Source: Petaurus breviceps papuanus (Eukaryota; Chordata; Mammalia; Diprotodontia; Petauridae). Taken from it: a stretch of DNA of 64,000 nt. Both the position numbers and the translations under genes were made by a program. Under the pieces are notes generated by a model. That model had not been told where the DNA came from, did no database searches, and was given only the letters and a program-made list of their open reading frames with translations. Positions 1-10,109 of the stretch are shown piece after piece (within the stretch, counting starts at the first letter, position 1; each line of letters opens with the position of its first letter). Location: NCBI GenBank assembly GCA_028583685.1, contig JAMXIF010000065.1:38043940-38107939 (forward strand), in the 5' to 3' direction.

Positions 1-119
1 AGGTAAGAATGTTACCGGGGAAGAAGAGGACTGTAGCTACTCTGACAGATAACTCCCACGTGTCCAACTTGCCCCTGTAACCATGGATGGGCCTTAATTA
101 AGACATGTCATTACTATTC

Positions 120-858
120 CCAAAGAGGTATAAAACTGTGCATATATCCTTTGACCTAAGCAATATCACTTCTAGGGCTGTATCCCAAAGAGATCATATA
201 AATTAGAAAAGGATTCACACATACAAAAATATTTATAGCAATTCTTTTTGTGGTAGCAAAGAATGAGAAATCGAGGGGATGCCCATCAATTGGGGAATGG
301 CTGAACAAGTTGTGTTATAATGACTGTGATGGAATACTATTGTGCTATAAGAAATGACGAGCAGGCAGACTTCAGAAAAACCTGGAAAAGCTTACATGAA
401 CTGATGCTGAGTGAGGGGAGCAGAACCAGGAGAACATTGTACACAGTAACAGCAACATTGTGCAGTGATCAACTTTGATAGACTTAGCTCTTCTCAGCAA
501 TAAAATGATCTAAGACAATTCCAAAAGACTCATAATGAAAAATGCTACCCGCATACAGAGAAAGAACTATGGAGTCTGAAAGCAGATTGAAATGTACTAT
601 TTACTCTCTATTTTTGGTTTCTTCTTTCTTCTGGTTTCTCTCTTTGGCTTTAATTCTTTTTTGCAATGGGACTAAAGTGGAAATATGTTTAATATGAATG
701 TACACACACACACAAACATATATAGCCTATATTAAATTGCATGCTATCTTGGGGAGGGGGGAGGGAAGGAAGGGGAGAAAATTTAGAACTCAAAATCTTA
801 TGGAAGTGAATGTTGAAAACTAAAACTAAAAAATAAAAATTAATACATGTCCTTGTTG
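120..858 (+). mobile_element. L1 LINE 3' end, 5'-truncated
   Basis: The stretch reads in order through motifs I associate with the 3' end of marsupial L1: a block around atcaattggggaatggctg, a block around aaccaggagaacattg, a pyrimidine-rich middle, a ggggaggggggaggga purine run and an A-rich end with aaataaaaat. The same blocks appear reversed at 23.2-23.6 kb, which supports a dispersed family. No open coding region remains. The upstream boundary is approximate because the element fades into unassigned sequence. Confidence 0.85.
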
Positions 859-1021
859 CTTTTTCAGTTAACATGGACGCTGGAACCCCTTTGGCTTACA
901 TCAGTTATTGTGAGCAGTACAACTGACAAAGCCCTCCTAATAATATTTCCCAAAGCTATCCAACATGGTGAGATTACCTGAATGACCAGACAATAAACTC
1001 AGTAGGTACAGGACCTTATAA

Positions 1022-1140
1022 AAGAGGATGTCCCAGTAGAATGTAAGCTCCTTGAGGACTGGGACACTTTGGTTTTATATAGCCAGTGTGTGGCATGTAG
1101 TAGGTGTTTAATGAATGTTTGCTAATTGACTGACTGGAAG
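1022..1140 (+). mobile_element. L2 LINE 3' end
   Basis: Shows the L2 terminal signature: gaatgtaagctccttgagg, then a gtgtgtggcatgtagtagg block, then a taat-gaatg tail. It is short and old. It abuts a MIR3-type element on its right. Confidence 0.8.
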
Positions 1141-1450
1141 GGGAAGGATCCACAATATTAGAACTAGAAGGGTCCTTAAAAAAGAGAATGTCAGATCTGG
1201 AAGGGACCGAAGAGCTCTTCTCATCCAACCCGTCAGTTTTCAGACGAGGAAATTGAGGCCCAGAGAGGTTAAACCCCTTACCCAAGGTTACATAATAGTA
1301 AGTGATAGAGGAAGAATTCAAACCCAGGTTCTCTGACTCCTTTCCTTAGAACATGGAATCTAGAATATTGGTGCTGAAAAAGACCTGAGAATATAAAGTG
1401 TCAGAACTGAAAAAACCCATAGAAAACTAGAATGTCACAGCAGAAAAAGA
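1140..1450 (-). mobile_element. MIR3-type SINE with extra tail units
   Basis: An antisense MIR body (gaggaaattgaggcccagag, then ttacccaaggttacat) follows two copies of a motif of the form gaatgtcaga-tctggaaggga. More degraded copies follow at 1345-1450 (gtcagaactgaaaaa, gaatgtcacagcagaa). These match the unit of the minisatellite at 55.4 kb and may be an early stage of the same tail expansion. The SINE body is fairly sure; the tail reading is an inference. Confidence 0.6.
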
Positions 1451-1839
1451 CACTTAGGAGTATGGAATACACAATATGATCGTCATATAATATACAATGT
1501 AATATATGATAATATTCCATAAGGGGCCTTAGAAACCATCTGATCCAAGGATTCTTGACTTGGCATCCAGACTTGTTCAAAAACTTTTTTGATAACTGTC
1601 TCTGACTTCAGATATAGCCTGGCCTGTGCCTCCCATGGTGACTTCTCCCCCTCTTCCTCATCAGCCTTCTCAGGATGGAAATGGCCTCCCATTGGGGAGT
1701 TCCTCCTCACAACCTCCTTTTGAGGAAGTGTCTCCAACAGCCACAAGTTCACTTGGAACCTGTCTTAGCCCATGACTCCCACAGCCACTTCTTTATCCAT
1801 CTTCTCCCCACCTCCAGTCTTCCTCTTCTTCCACTTCCC

Positions 1840-1940
1840 TTTCCAACTTTTGTCTTCCCCAGTAGAGTGTAAGTTTCTTGAGGGTAGGGATTGTTTTACT
1901 TTTTGCCAATATTTGTATTCCCACCATGGACACTAAGTAA
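1840..1940 (+). mobile_element. L2 LINE 3' end
   Basis: Carries agagtgtaagtttcttgagg and a terminal block ending at a CT-rich simple repeat. Pyrimidine-rich L2-like sequence may extend left to about 1620, but with weaker similarity. Confidence 0.65.
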
Positions 1941-2019
1941 ATTCTCTCTCTCTCTCTGTCTCTCTCTCTGTCTCTCTCTGTCTCTCTCTCTGTCTCTCTC
2001 TCTGTCTCTCTCTGTCTCT
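1941..2019. repeat. (TCTCTG)/(TC) microsatellite next to gap
   Basis: Runs of tctctctg with variable spacing end directly in unresolved bases. The gap that follows is most simply explained as the unassembled remainder of this array. Confidence 0.95.
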
Positions 2020-2419
2020 NNNNNNNNNNNNNNNNNNNNNNNNNNNNNNNNNNNNNNNNNNNNNNNNNNNNNNNNNNNNNNNNNNNNNNNNNNNNNNNNN
2101 NNNNNNNNNNNNNNNNNNNNNNNNNNNNNNNNNNNNNNNNNNNNNNNNNNNNNNNNNNNNNNNNNNNNNNNNNNNNNNNNNNNNNNNNNNNNNNNNNNNN
2201 NNNNNNNNNNNNNNNNNNNNNNNNNNNNNNNNNNNNNNNNNNNNNNNNNNNNNNNNNNNNNNNNNNNNNNNNNNNNNNNNNNNNNNNNNNNNNNNNNNNN
2301 NNNNNNNNNNNNNNNNNNNNNNNNNNNNNNNNNNNNNNNNNNNNNNNNNNNNNNNNNNNNNNNNNNNNNNNNNNNNNNNNNNNNNNNNNNNNNNNNNNNN
2401 NNNNNNNNNNNNNNNNNNN
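2020..2419. other. Assembly gap, 400 N
   Basis: Exactly 400 unresolved bases. Unlike the two 100-N gaps at 34.7 and 61.2 kb, this may be a sized estimate. Reading frames that appear to cross it have no meaning. Confidence 0.99.
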
Positions 2420-2436
2420 GGGGAGGGTAAAGGAAA

Positions 2437-2669
2437 GGAATAAGCATTTGTAGAGCACCTACTATGTGCTAAGCATGGGGCTAAGTGCTTTACAAATATC
2501 TCATTGGATCTTCACAACAACCTGAAGGTAAGTACTATTTTACAGATGAGGAAACTGAGGCAAAGAGGTTATGTGACTTGCCCAGGGCCACATGACTACT
2601 AAGTGACGGAGGCCAGATTTGAACTCAGGTTCTCCTGACATCAGGCCTAGTGTACAGCTTAGCTGCCTG
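2437..2669 (-). mobile_element. MIR (CORE-SINE), near full length
   Basis: Antisense MIR in correct order: cacctactatgtgctaag, the core cagatgaggaaactgaggc, gacttgcccagggccacatg, then a degraded tRNA-like head ending ttagctgcctg. Confidence 0.85.
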
Positions 2670-2689
2670 ATAAAAAGAAAAAAGTGAAA

Positions 2690-3000
2690 AAACATCCTTA
2701 ACTTCAAGGGGCTTCTATTCTAGGGGTGGGAGGGAGAAAGGGAGGACATATCCGATAAATCAATATAAAATACATAGGAAGGAATTTCACTGGGGGTGGT
2801 GGAGGAGAGGATGAACACGTAGGGGTAATCAGAAAAGACCATGTAGGAGCTGGCACCTGAGGAGAGCCTGGAAAGGGGGAGGGGGTCCAAGAGGTGAAGG
2901 AGGAGAGCATTTGGTCTCCAGGGAATGGCCCGGGGCAGACTGACGACTGGGCAGACTCAGGAGCTATCCCCATGGTCCCCAGCCCCAAACTCATTTTTTT
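2690..3000 (-). mobile_element. L2 LINE fragment
   Basis: Reads as reversed L2 3' region: a cttcaaggggcttctattct block, then ggtggcacctga-type and gagagcatt...cagg blocks that are the complement of the L2 'gcctggaatgc' segment. Diverged. Confidence 0.55.
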
Positions 3001-3434
3001 ACCAAAAGTGAGTTCCATTTCTAAGGAAACCCTGGGTGTGGTGGAAGGGGAGTAAGTGACTCAGGCTGTGGCTTGCTTCCTGCTGAGTCACAGCTGAATT
3101 GATGTCCAGTGTGGAGCAGGCACCTCCCTCCTCCCCCTTCTCCCACCTCCCCACCTCATCTCTGGGGGAGCTTTGGCCTTTTTGGTGTGTGATGAAACCA
3201 CAGACCTTGACCACACCTAGTCAATGGAGCACCTCTGGCTTCCTTTTTCACCAAAGTGAGGGGCTCCTTGGCTACCTAAAGGGACCACTGGATCAGAAGC
3301 AGATAGGTTTATAGTGGAATTGTCTCATTCTAGCTTTTGTGTTAGTGTGACTCTCTAAATGTCCTGCCATGGGAATCCCTTTTCCTTAAGCATCTAATGG
3401 GAGTTCAGAAAACATATGTAAGCTTGATGAGACA
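3000..3434. other. Unassigned single-copy-looking sequence
   Basis: No repeat signature or credible exon seen. Contains two ctgctgagtcacagctg/agtgactcag-like AP-1 type motifs near 3055-3095, which alone prove nothing. Confidence 0.4.
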
Positions 3435-3679
3435 GCTTGTGTGAGAAAGGGTAGAGCTCTGGACTTAAATTCAGGAAGACTTGAGTTCAAATCCAACCTC
3501 AGACACTAATTAGCTGTGTGACCCTGGGCAAGTCACTTCACCCTCTTTGCTTCAGTTTCCTTATCTGTAAGATGAGCTGGAGAAGGAAATGGCAAACCAC
3601 TCCAGTATCTTTGCCAAGGAGACCCCAAAAGGCATCACCAAGAACTGAACACAACTGAAAAGCTACTGAATATCAACAA
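3435..3679 (+). mobile_element. Mar1-type SINE (RTE-like tail)
   Basis: tRNA-like head (gagttcaaatccaacctcag), CORE part (ctgtgtgaccctgggcaagt, cagtttccttatctgtaag), then the tail ggagaaggaaatggcaaacc and ccactccagtatctttgcc, ending cacaactgaaaagctactga. The tail resembles the 3' end of RTE/BovB LINEs, which is the expected source of the copying machinery. Confidence 0.88.
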
Positions 3680-3865
3680 TGAAGTATAATATGAATCAGG
3701 TATGGGACAGGTATTTATTTCCTACCAACAAAAAGAAATGTTTAACACAAAGATTCACAAGCATGTATTCCCAGTAAGACTTAAAAAGACTTAATAAAAG
3801 AGACTGTATAATCTATCATTACATTCTGTTGAGAGATTGAGACTTAAAACCGTCTGGGGAAAAGG

Positions 3866-4094
3866 ATGGGAACAAGCCTTTATTAAGCACCTACTATGTG
3901 CCAGGCACCATGCTAATGTTATTATAATAACAATATTATTATATTACTATGATATTATAAAATTACAAAAATTATCTCATTTTATCCTTACAACAACTCT
4001 GGGAACTAGGAGCTATTATTAACGTCATTTTATAGATGCAGAGACTGAGGCAGACACAGGTTAAGTGACTTGCCCAGGGTCACACTGCACACAG
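3866..4094 (-). mobile_element. MIR fragment
   Basis: Antisense MIR: cacctactatgtgccaggca, an AT-rich local expansion (attattataataac), then gactgaggcagacacagg and cttgcccagggtcacac. It stops where RTE sequence begins, so the RTE insertion may have cut it. Confidence 0.8.
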
Positions 4095-4735
4095 TGACTG
4101 CTGCCATGAAATTAAAGATGCTTGCTCCTTGGAGGGAAAGCTATGGCAAACCTGGACAAAAGTCCATAAAGTCCAGTATCCATGTATGGTTGTTAGAGTT
4201 GGACTCTAAGGAAAGCTGAGTGCCCCAGAATCAACACTTATTAAATCAGTCAATACTTAAAGAAATTAATTCAGACTATTTGCTGGAAGGTCAAACACTG
4301 AAGCTGAAGCTTAAATACTTTGGCCAACCTAATGAGAAGATGGGATTCATTGGAAAAGACCCTGATGTTGGGACAGATTGAAGGCAAAAAGAAAAGGGAA
4401 TGGCAGAGGATGAGATGGATGGTCTCACAGAAATGAAGAACATGAACTGGGACAGACTTTAAGAATTAATGGAAAATAGGGGTGGCTAGGTGAAGCAGTG
4501 AATAGAGCACCAACCTTGGAGTCAGGAGGACATGAGTTCAAATGCGGCCCCAGACACTTAACATTTACTAGCTGTGTGACCTCGGGCAAGTCACTTAACC
4601 CCAATTGCCCTGCCCTCCCCCCTCCAAAAAGGAAGAAAAAAAAGAATTGATGGAGGATAGAAGAGTCTGGTGTGCTATGGTCCATGGGGTCACAGAGAAT
4701 TGGACTTGACTGAACAACAAACAGCAACTCTCCCT
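4095..4735 (+). mobile_element. RTE (BovB-like) LINE 3' end
   Basis: Matches the BovB 3' region in order: gatgcttgctccttggaggg, tccatgtatggttgttagag, ctttggccaacctaatgaga, cattggaaaagaccctgatg, cagaggatgagatggatgg, and the end ggtccatggggtcacagaga with gacttgactgaacaacaaac. It is interrupted by a WSINE-type SINE at 4479-4641. Old and not coding. This is the family whose 3' tail the Mar1-type SINEs share. Confidence 0.88.
4479..4641 (+). mobile_element. WSINE-type tRNA SINE inside RTE
   Basis: Starts ggggtggctagg, has gagttcaaatgcggccccag, ctgtgtgacctcgggcaag, and ends aaccccaattgccctg plus an A/C-rich tail. Flanked by an 18-bp target duplication, 4461-4478 and 4642-4659, matching at 15 of 18 positions, so it inserted after the RTE copy. 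Confidence 0.9.
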
Positions 4736-4924
4736 TTTTCTCAACTTTTTCTAGTTGAATCAAGTAAGTCCCTTTGATGTGAGGCAAGAAGTGTCTATCC
4801 CAGCATTATGGAGAAGAAAGTTCAGTTTCAATATGTTAATAGGCTCTCCTTTAGGGATTACTATGAAAATCTGTCTTTGATACTCATATTCTCCCAGGAC
4901 AACTTTCAGAGCTCCTCCATGCAC

Positions 4925-5215
4925 GGGTTTTCTGTCATGCCTGGAATGCTTGCCCTCCCTTTTTCCCTCGGCCTCACAGCGGCCCTGACTTTCTGCAGGA
5001 CCAGCTCAAGTCACCTTCTTAAAGACACAAGGCTATTTCCCATCCTCCCACCTGCCAATCCAAAGTTTCCTTCCATCCGTTCCATATCCATCTTACACAT
5101 TCTACTCTTTCCACCAGAGTGAAAATTCTTTGAGGGCAGAGACTGTTTTTGCTTTTTTCCTCTCTGTATCCCTACCACTTAGCACAATGCCTAATACATG
5201 CTTTCTAATTAATTT
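4925..5215 (+). mobile_element. L2 LINE 3' end
   Basis: Holds the L2 tcatgcctggaatgcttgcc block, then gtgaaaattctttgagggca, then cacttagcacaatgcc and an AT-rich end, all in the expected order. Confidence 0.8.
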
Positions 5216-5231
5216 AGTGATATTTGACTCA

Positions 5232-5456
5232 TCTTGTGCTTTCATTAGGATGGGGAATTCCTGGCGAGGAAGTCCCTCTGCCAACTTGGGTCAGCCCTTT
5301 CTTACCACTTAGTGTCTCACAGAATTACTTGAGGTCACTGGAAGTCTGTATTACTTGCTCAGAATCAAGTGGACAGTATGTGTCAGAAGTGAAATTTGAA
5401 CACAGGCCTTCCTAACTCCGAGGCCAGATTTCTATCCATTATACCCCGCTGTTACA
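5232..5456 (-). mobile_element. Old tRNA-derived SINE (MIR-like)
   Basis: Antisense signature agtatgtgtcagaagtgaaa followed by cttcctaactccgaggccag and a head ending ataccccgctg. The same arrangement is at 41430-41600 (antisense) and 21025-21260 (sense), so it is a dispersed family. Subfamily name not certain. Confidence 0.6.
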
Positions 5457-5508
5457 CTGCCATGTCTCATTTTACAGATGAAGAAACTGAGGCTGAAAGA
5501 GGGTGACT

Positions 5509-5663
5509 TTTTTTTTAAAGCAATTGGGGTTAAGTAACTTGCTCAAGGTTACACAACCAGGTGTTTCTGGGTGGATGCTAAGTGTCTGAGCCTGGATTCG
5601 ATCCCCCAGGTCATCCCGACACTGGGGCCGGTCCTCTTACTCGCTGAGCTACTTGGCCGCCCC
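5509..5663 (-). mobile_element. SINE, gatcgaatcc-B-box subfamily
   Basis: Antisense copy: aagcaattggggttaagtaa, acttgctcaaggttacac, then tcgatcccccaggtcatccc and a head ending ttggccgcccc. It splits an older antisense MIR, whose core (ttacagatgaagaaactgag) lies just left. Its ggtgtttctgggtgg variant matches the first monomer of the dimer at 45.9 kb. Confidence 0.85.
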
Positions 5664-5774
5664 ATGGTAAGTTGGGTAACTAGAGTTATACAACTAGTTA
5701 GCTGCCTGATGGCTGGAACCATAATCTGGGCCCGTAACTGAACAAGAGGGAGAGAAGAGCAGCCTGGAAGGCCT

Positions 5775-6035
5775 TTTGTTGTTGTTGGTGGTGAATCTTG
5801 CCAGTCTTATCTGACCCTTCATGACTCCATTTGGGTTTTCTTGGCAAAGATACTGCAGTGGTTGCCATTTCCTTTTCAGCTCATTTTACAGATGAGGAAA
5901 CTGAGGCAAACAGGGCAAAGTGACTTGTCCAGGGTCACACAGATAGTAATTGTCTGAGGCTAGATTTGAACTCATAAAGAGGAATCTTCCAGACTTCAGG
6001 CCCAGTGCTCTATGCACTGTACCACCTACCTTCCC
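5775..6035 (-). mobile_element. Mar1-type SINE (RTE-like tail)
   Basis: Antisense order: tgttgttgttggtggtgaat tail, catgactccatttgggtttt, cttttcagctcattttacag, cttgtccagggtcacacaga, head ending gtaccacctaccttccc. Confidence 0.88.
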
Positions 6036-6485
6036 AAAAGAAGGTCTTTGAGAAATTGCAAAGGTCTTTGGATGACTCCAAGTCTCTCCCTGAAACAAAG
6101 GCCCACTTCATCATGAATGCTCTTCTGGTGATGTTGTATGGATATGAGTTAATAAATTTTACTTGATGATCCCCCAGAATACCATAGAGAGGTTACATAG
6201 TACATATGAGTAGGCTGTGAAACATTAGAAATGAGGAATCACATAGAAGAAATTGTGTAAAGGGATGTCACAAGAGAAATGTATGACCAGAAGAGATAAT
6301 GGATCTGTTATGTAACAAGCAAGAGAGATGGCCAAAGCATAGCCTACATCTACTTTGTTCTCTGTGTAATGGCAAGAGAAAGGTTCTCATCATGCTGGAG
6401 GATTCCCTGTGGCAAACTCATGGGAACACACAGACAAGGGAAGAAATGGACAAGAGTCGTCCAGGTTGGGTTAGGCTGAAATAGG
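6036..6485 (+). mobile_element. RTE LINE ORF2 C-terminal remnant
   Basis: A short open stretch at 6299-6484 reads RWPKHSLHL...LEDSLWQTHGNTQTREEMDK then SRPGWVRLK, the pattern of the RTE ORF2 C-terminus (W-x-DSL-x-x-THG-x-T...DR-x-x-W-x-x-L). Upstream DNA (caaaggtctttggatgactc, gttgtatggatatgagtt) fits the preceding RT tail. Decayed. Confidence 0.65.
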
Positions 6486-6849
6486 TATCCTGGAAGGGAA
6501 TACCCACATCAGTGTGTCCCCTGCTCTGCTGGGACTTTGCAATATTCTCCATTATTGCTATGCAGCTTCCCATCACAGAACACCAAGGTCTCAGAAGAAT
6601 CGAAATTCTAGATGCCCCAAATAGAAATGAGTGAGAATAAGTGGTAGCATGTAATGAAGAAAGACGTGTGTAAGAAATGGTATAAAAAGTGAAGGATGTA
6701 CGGCCTTACTTGTGACAAAAGAAGATGGGCAGGATAATGAACAGAGAGATGGCACGAGTGTGGGCTGGGGGCTGCAAGAAACTAAAAGAAGCAGAAGGCC
6801 TCGGGCACATTGGTAGTCAGAAGGGCAGTAGGGAAGGGGCTGCTTTTGG

Positions 6850-6960
6850 AGGCAGAGGTCCTGAGTTCATACCCTGGGGCAGCCCCTCTGAGTTTTGGCT
6901 GTCTTTTCTGTAAATTGAGGGAGTGGGATGAGATGGCCTCTGATCCTCCTTCAAATCCTC
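6850..6960 (+). mobile_element. MIR3-type SINE fragment
   Basis: Shows gtcctgagttcataccctgg, a short 'ttttctgtaaattgaggg' block and a gatggcctctgatcctcct end. Confidence 0.5.
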
Positions 6961-7201
6961 CTTGAACACTTTGTCTTTCATTGTGTCCATAATTTTGTTT
7001 TCCCGCTCTAGCTCAAGTCAGAGGTAGCTACCTGGACATTGTATTTGCTTGAGTTTCTTCTTTCTTGGTTCCATCTACCCCTAAATCTCTGGACTTTTCC
7101 TCCTCTATACCAGCTGCCTTCTCACCTTGGAGATGCCTTATCTCTTTCCATGAGGGAGTTGCTGCTTGGGGCTACCTTTTTAGGAAGTGCCCTGGTCATT
7201 T

Positions 7202-7425
7202 GGGCAGTTAGGTGGCACAATGGATAGAATGCCATGCCTGGAGTCAGGAAGACTCATCTTACTGAGTGCCTGAGACACTTATTAGCTATGTGACCCTGGG
7301 CAAGTCACTTCACCCTGTTTGCCTCATTCCTCAGCTATAAAATGAGCTGGAGAAGGACGTGGCAAAACATTCCAGTATCTTTGACAAAAAAATCCTAAAA
7401 TGGGGTCATGAAGGGACATGACTGA
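7202..7425 (+). mobile_element. Mar1-type SINE with perfect TSD
   Basis: Starts gggcagttaggtggcacaat and runs to the RTE-like end ggggtcatgaagggacatga. A perfect 12-bp target duplication, ccctggtcattt, lies at 7190-7201 and 7426-7437. Near-complete and one of the cleaner copies in the window. Confidence 0.95.
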
Positions 7426-7519
7426 CCCTGGTCATTTACGATCAATTCTCTCCTGGTTAACTACTGACTGGATTTTTTTTTATCTTGCCCTTGCAAGGGT
7501 AGTACCATTCCCCTCCCCT

Positions 7520-7640
7520 TTGCAATTCCTCCTAAGGTGATCTAACCACCTCCTCTTCTTCACTGAAGGGTCCAAGTCATTGTTCATTCATATATTCTTG
7601 CCTATCCCATAAGGCACTTGTCCATGGCCTCCCATGTAGG
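7520..7640 (-). mobile_element. RTE LINE fragment
   Basis: The stretch ctttgcaattcctcctaagg followed by a tcattcatatattcttgcct block repeats closely at 9225-9300 and 9855-9930, placing it in the same antisense RTE family. Confidence 0.55.
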
Positions 7641-7644
7641 GACT

Positions 7645-7715
7645 GTCTTTAGGGGCTTATATTTATATTGTCATTGCCTGGCATGCAGTAAATGCTTAAT
7701 AAATGCTCTATATCT
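7645..7715 (+). mobile_element. L2 LINE 3' end
   Basis: cattgcctggcatgcagtaa followed by aatgcttaataaatgctc is the terminal L2 signature. Confidence 0.65.
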
Positions 7716-7789
7716 CTCTCTACCTTCTGTCAAGGTGTGCTGACACTTCAGGTTGATTCTGACTATAAGAGTAAGCATGATGACAGCTC

Positions 7790-8210
7790 ACATTTCTCCA
7801 ATACTGTCTAAAATAGATTTTTAGGGGTTTTGGATCATCTAGATTTCCCCCTTTCTCTCTCTAGAGAGTCATTCCAGAAACAAGAAATATCTACAAAAAA
7901 AGCAAGAAAAAGAGGAAGGGGTGGGGATTCAGTTAAAGTTCACACATAAAATAAATCCACCCAGACCCCAAAACCCTCTGACATCATATGCAACTGACCC
8001 ACCAGGAGGGAGTGGAGGGTGTCTTGTTATAGCTCTTCCTTGGGGCCCAAACTTTGTCTGTAGCTTTGTAACATTCATGTTTAGTTGTATTGCAGCCATT
8101 GCTCTTTTTCATTTACATTGTTGTAGTCACTGTGTATGTTGTTTTCCTGGCTCTGTTTACTGTACTTTATATCAATTTGTGTCTTTCTATGCTTCTCTGT
8201 TTACAAAGTA
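7790..8210 (-). mobile_element. L1 3' region fragment
   Basis: Antisense segments agagagtcattccagaaaca and tttcatttacattgttgtag, tgttgttttcctggctctg, ctatgcttctctg match the L1 subfamily seen again at 32.4, 46.8, 54.6 and 61.8 kb. The middle is diverged. Confidence 0.65.
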
Positions 8211-8375
8211 CTTTCCTCAGACAGCCCTCGAAGTAAGTAGGTGGTAGAAGCCTTATTATCCCCGTTTCATATATGAGGAAACTAGGTTCTACAAGGAAGG
8301 TTAAATGACGGAGTGTGGAAATGCTGGGTCTCTTGACTGGATATCCTGCGTCCTCTCCCCTACAGTATACTGCCT
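8205..8375 (-). mobile_element. MIR fragment
   Basis: ttacaaagtactttcctcag, gtttcatatatgaggaaact, and a head-like end atactgcctt mark an antisense MIR. Confidence 0.65.
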
Positions 8376-8389
8376 TGGCACACTCTATC

Positions 8390-8515
8390 TTGTACCATTC
8401 TCCCTTCTGCCCTCTCAGCTCTCTGCTTGTTAGATTGTAAACTCCTTAAGGATAGAGATCTTTTCTAGGCACGTAGTCTTGCACAAAGTAGGTGATTAAT
8501 ACAAGTGGAATTGAT
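8390..8515 (+). mobile_element. L2 LINE 3' end
   Basis: gattgtaaactccttaagga plus a cacaaagtaggtgattaata end. Confidence 0.75.
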
Positions 8516-8830
8516 GTTTAAAAGTGCTTGTCCATCTGTTTAATATTATTCTTAAGTAGGAAAGTGATTGGAGTTTGGATAGTCCTAATTAAAGTTTGTA
8601 CCAAACCAGTTGCCAAACACACTTTTCTGAAACTCCCCCAAGCCTGCAGAACAGAGTGCACTGATGAATGGCCATATCACATGAAAACACATTCCCACAC
8701 ACTGCAAGGTAAAATATCTTCCTTCCTTTTTCTTTTGGTTCCTTTGTTTATCTCCATTCTATAAGGCCACTTTACATGCCCCTCTTCTACCCCCAATCCT
8801 TTCCTCCTAGTTCATTTGACAGACTGTTAT
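8516..8830. other. Unassigned sequence
   Basis: No repeat family recognised. A 78-codon open stretch (8528-8764) has no domain, poor composition and no splice context, so I do not call it a gene. Confidence 0.4.
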
Positions 8831-8832
8831 AT

Positions 8833-8993
8833 TTTTTTTCTTTTTGGAGGGGGGGCAGGCAGGGCAATTGGGGTTAAGTGACTTGCCCAAGGTCACGCAA
8901 CTAGTAAGTGTCAAGTGTCTGAGGTCGCATTTGAACTCAGGTCCTCCTGACTCCAGGGTCGGTGCCCTATTCACTGCACCACCTAGCCACCCC
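8833..8993 (-). mobile_element. WSINE-type tRNA SINE
   Basis: Antisense: T-rich and G-rich tail, caattggggttaagtgactt, gtcctcctgactccagggtc, head ending cacctagccacccc. Imperfect flanking duplication (agactgttatat / agattatat). Confidence 0.9.
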
Positions 8994-9199
8994 AGATTAT
9001 ATCTTAGCATTCATAAGGGGTATTTCTATTCCACTGACTTTTAGCTATTTAATTAATTGTTCACTCAAACCCAGTGCCTTCCACTGAAGAGGTAACTCAG
9101 GTCCTTTGTTGCTAGTCTGGTGAGTAGGTAGTTAAATGTACTGTTTAGTTGACAGTGTAGAAATCCGTCATTAAGAAATAGGAAGAAATATTCCAATCC

Positions 9200-10105
9200 T
9201 CTCATCACTTTGGTTGTTTTCTCCAGGGATGTGGATAGCAATTCATGTATTCTTGCCTGTCACATGAGGTGCTTGTCCATGGCCTCCCAGAGGTCCACCA
9301 TGAGAAGACCATCCAATGTGCTGACACCTTCTTTGATTCCTCCTAATATTAAGAGTATGTTACTGGGGGCAGCTAGGTGGCTCAGTGAATAGAGCACTGG
9401 CCCTGGAGTCAGGAGGACCTGAGTTCAAATCCAACCTTAGACACTTGACACACTCACTAGCTGTGTGACCTCGGGCAAGTCACTTAACCCCAATTGTCCT
9501 GCCTCCCCCCCTCCAAAAAAACCAAAGCAAAAACGAGAGTATGTTACTGGAACACTCTGGCTCTCTGCCTGTCAGCCCTTGCTTTAGTGATGTGACCAGC
9601 TGGTCATCTTTCTCTCTTGTGCATTTTCGTCATGATGAGTTTTACTCTTGTTTTTGGAAGTTTTCACTAGTTATATTTTGGAGCCTGCTCATTTCCTTCG
9701 TGTTCTTTTTTCATAACCCTCTGTATGACAATTAACTTCCATTCTTTAAAGGTTACAGTATGCGATGTCTCACTGCCATATTGCAATACCGGTAGGATAG
9801 GAGTATTAAAAAGATGACCCTTTGTTTCTAGAGGAAGCTTGGGGTCATTAATGGACCTTTGCAATTCCTCCTAAGGCAATCGAGCCACCTGGCCTCCTTC
9901 TCATCATTGATGGGCCTAACTCATTGTCCATATGCACGATCTGTCCCAGGAGAAGGTCTCTAGGTTGTTCATTGAAATGCATGTTAGACTCTGGGCAATT
10001 AACATTCTTCATCCACTTGCACTTTTCTATGTAAATCATCAGACCAAATTCTTTTGAGTTTACAAGAGTCTACAATATTCTTGGGCTTGATATAACCAAT
10101 ACAAT
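9200..10105 (-). mobile_element. RTE-clade LINE, degenerate ORF2
   Basis: On the minus strand short open pieces read FNTPILPVLQYGSETS followed by a KLIVIQRVMKK block, and upstream MIYIEKCKWMKN with LLLGQIVHMDNELGP then MMRRRPGGSIALG. These are the C-terminal RT landmarks of RTE elements (YLGQ-x-h...E-h-x-RR-x-x-x-G-h-x-AhG; hLP-h-x-YG-x-E-T). The copy is split by a SINE at 9365-9536 and is clearly dead. Confidence 0.75.
9365..9536 (+). mobile_element. WSINE-type SINE with perfect TSD
   Basis: Full-length: gggcagctaggtggctcagt head, gagttcaaatccaacc, ctgtgtgacctcgggcaag, ccccaattgtcctgcc, A-rich tail. A 13-bp perfect duplication (agagtatgttact) lies at 9352-9364 and 9536-9548. It cuts the antisense RTE, dating it after that element. 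Confidence 0.95.
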
Positions 10106-10109
10106 TTCA

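Noticed and set aside
1793-2458. Open frames of about 180-220 codons around the CT repeat
   Set aside because: They consist of a microsatellite plus 400 unresolved bases.
9365-9536. tRNA gene-like A and B boxes here and at other SINE heads
   Set aside because: They are SINE promoters; no complete cloverleaf with acceptor stem is formed.
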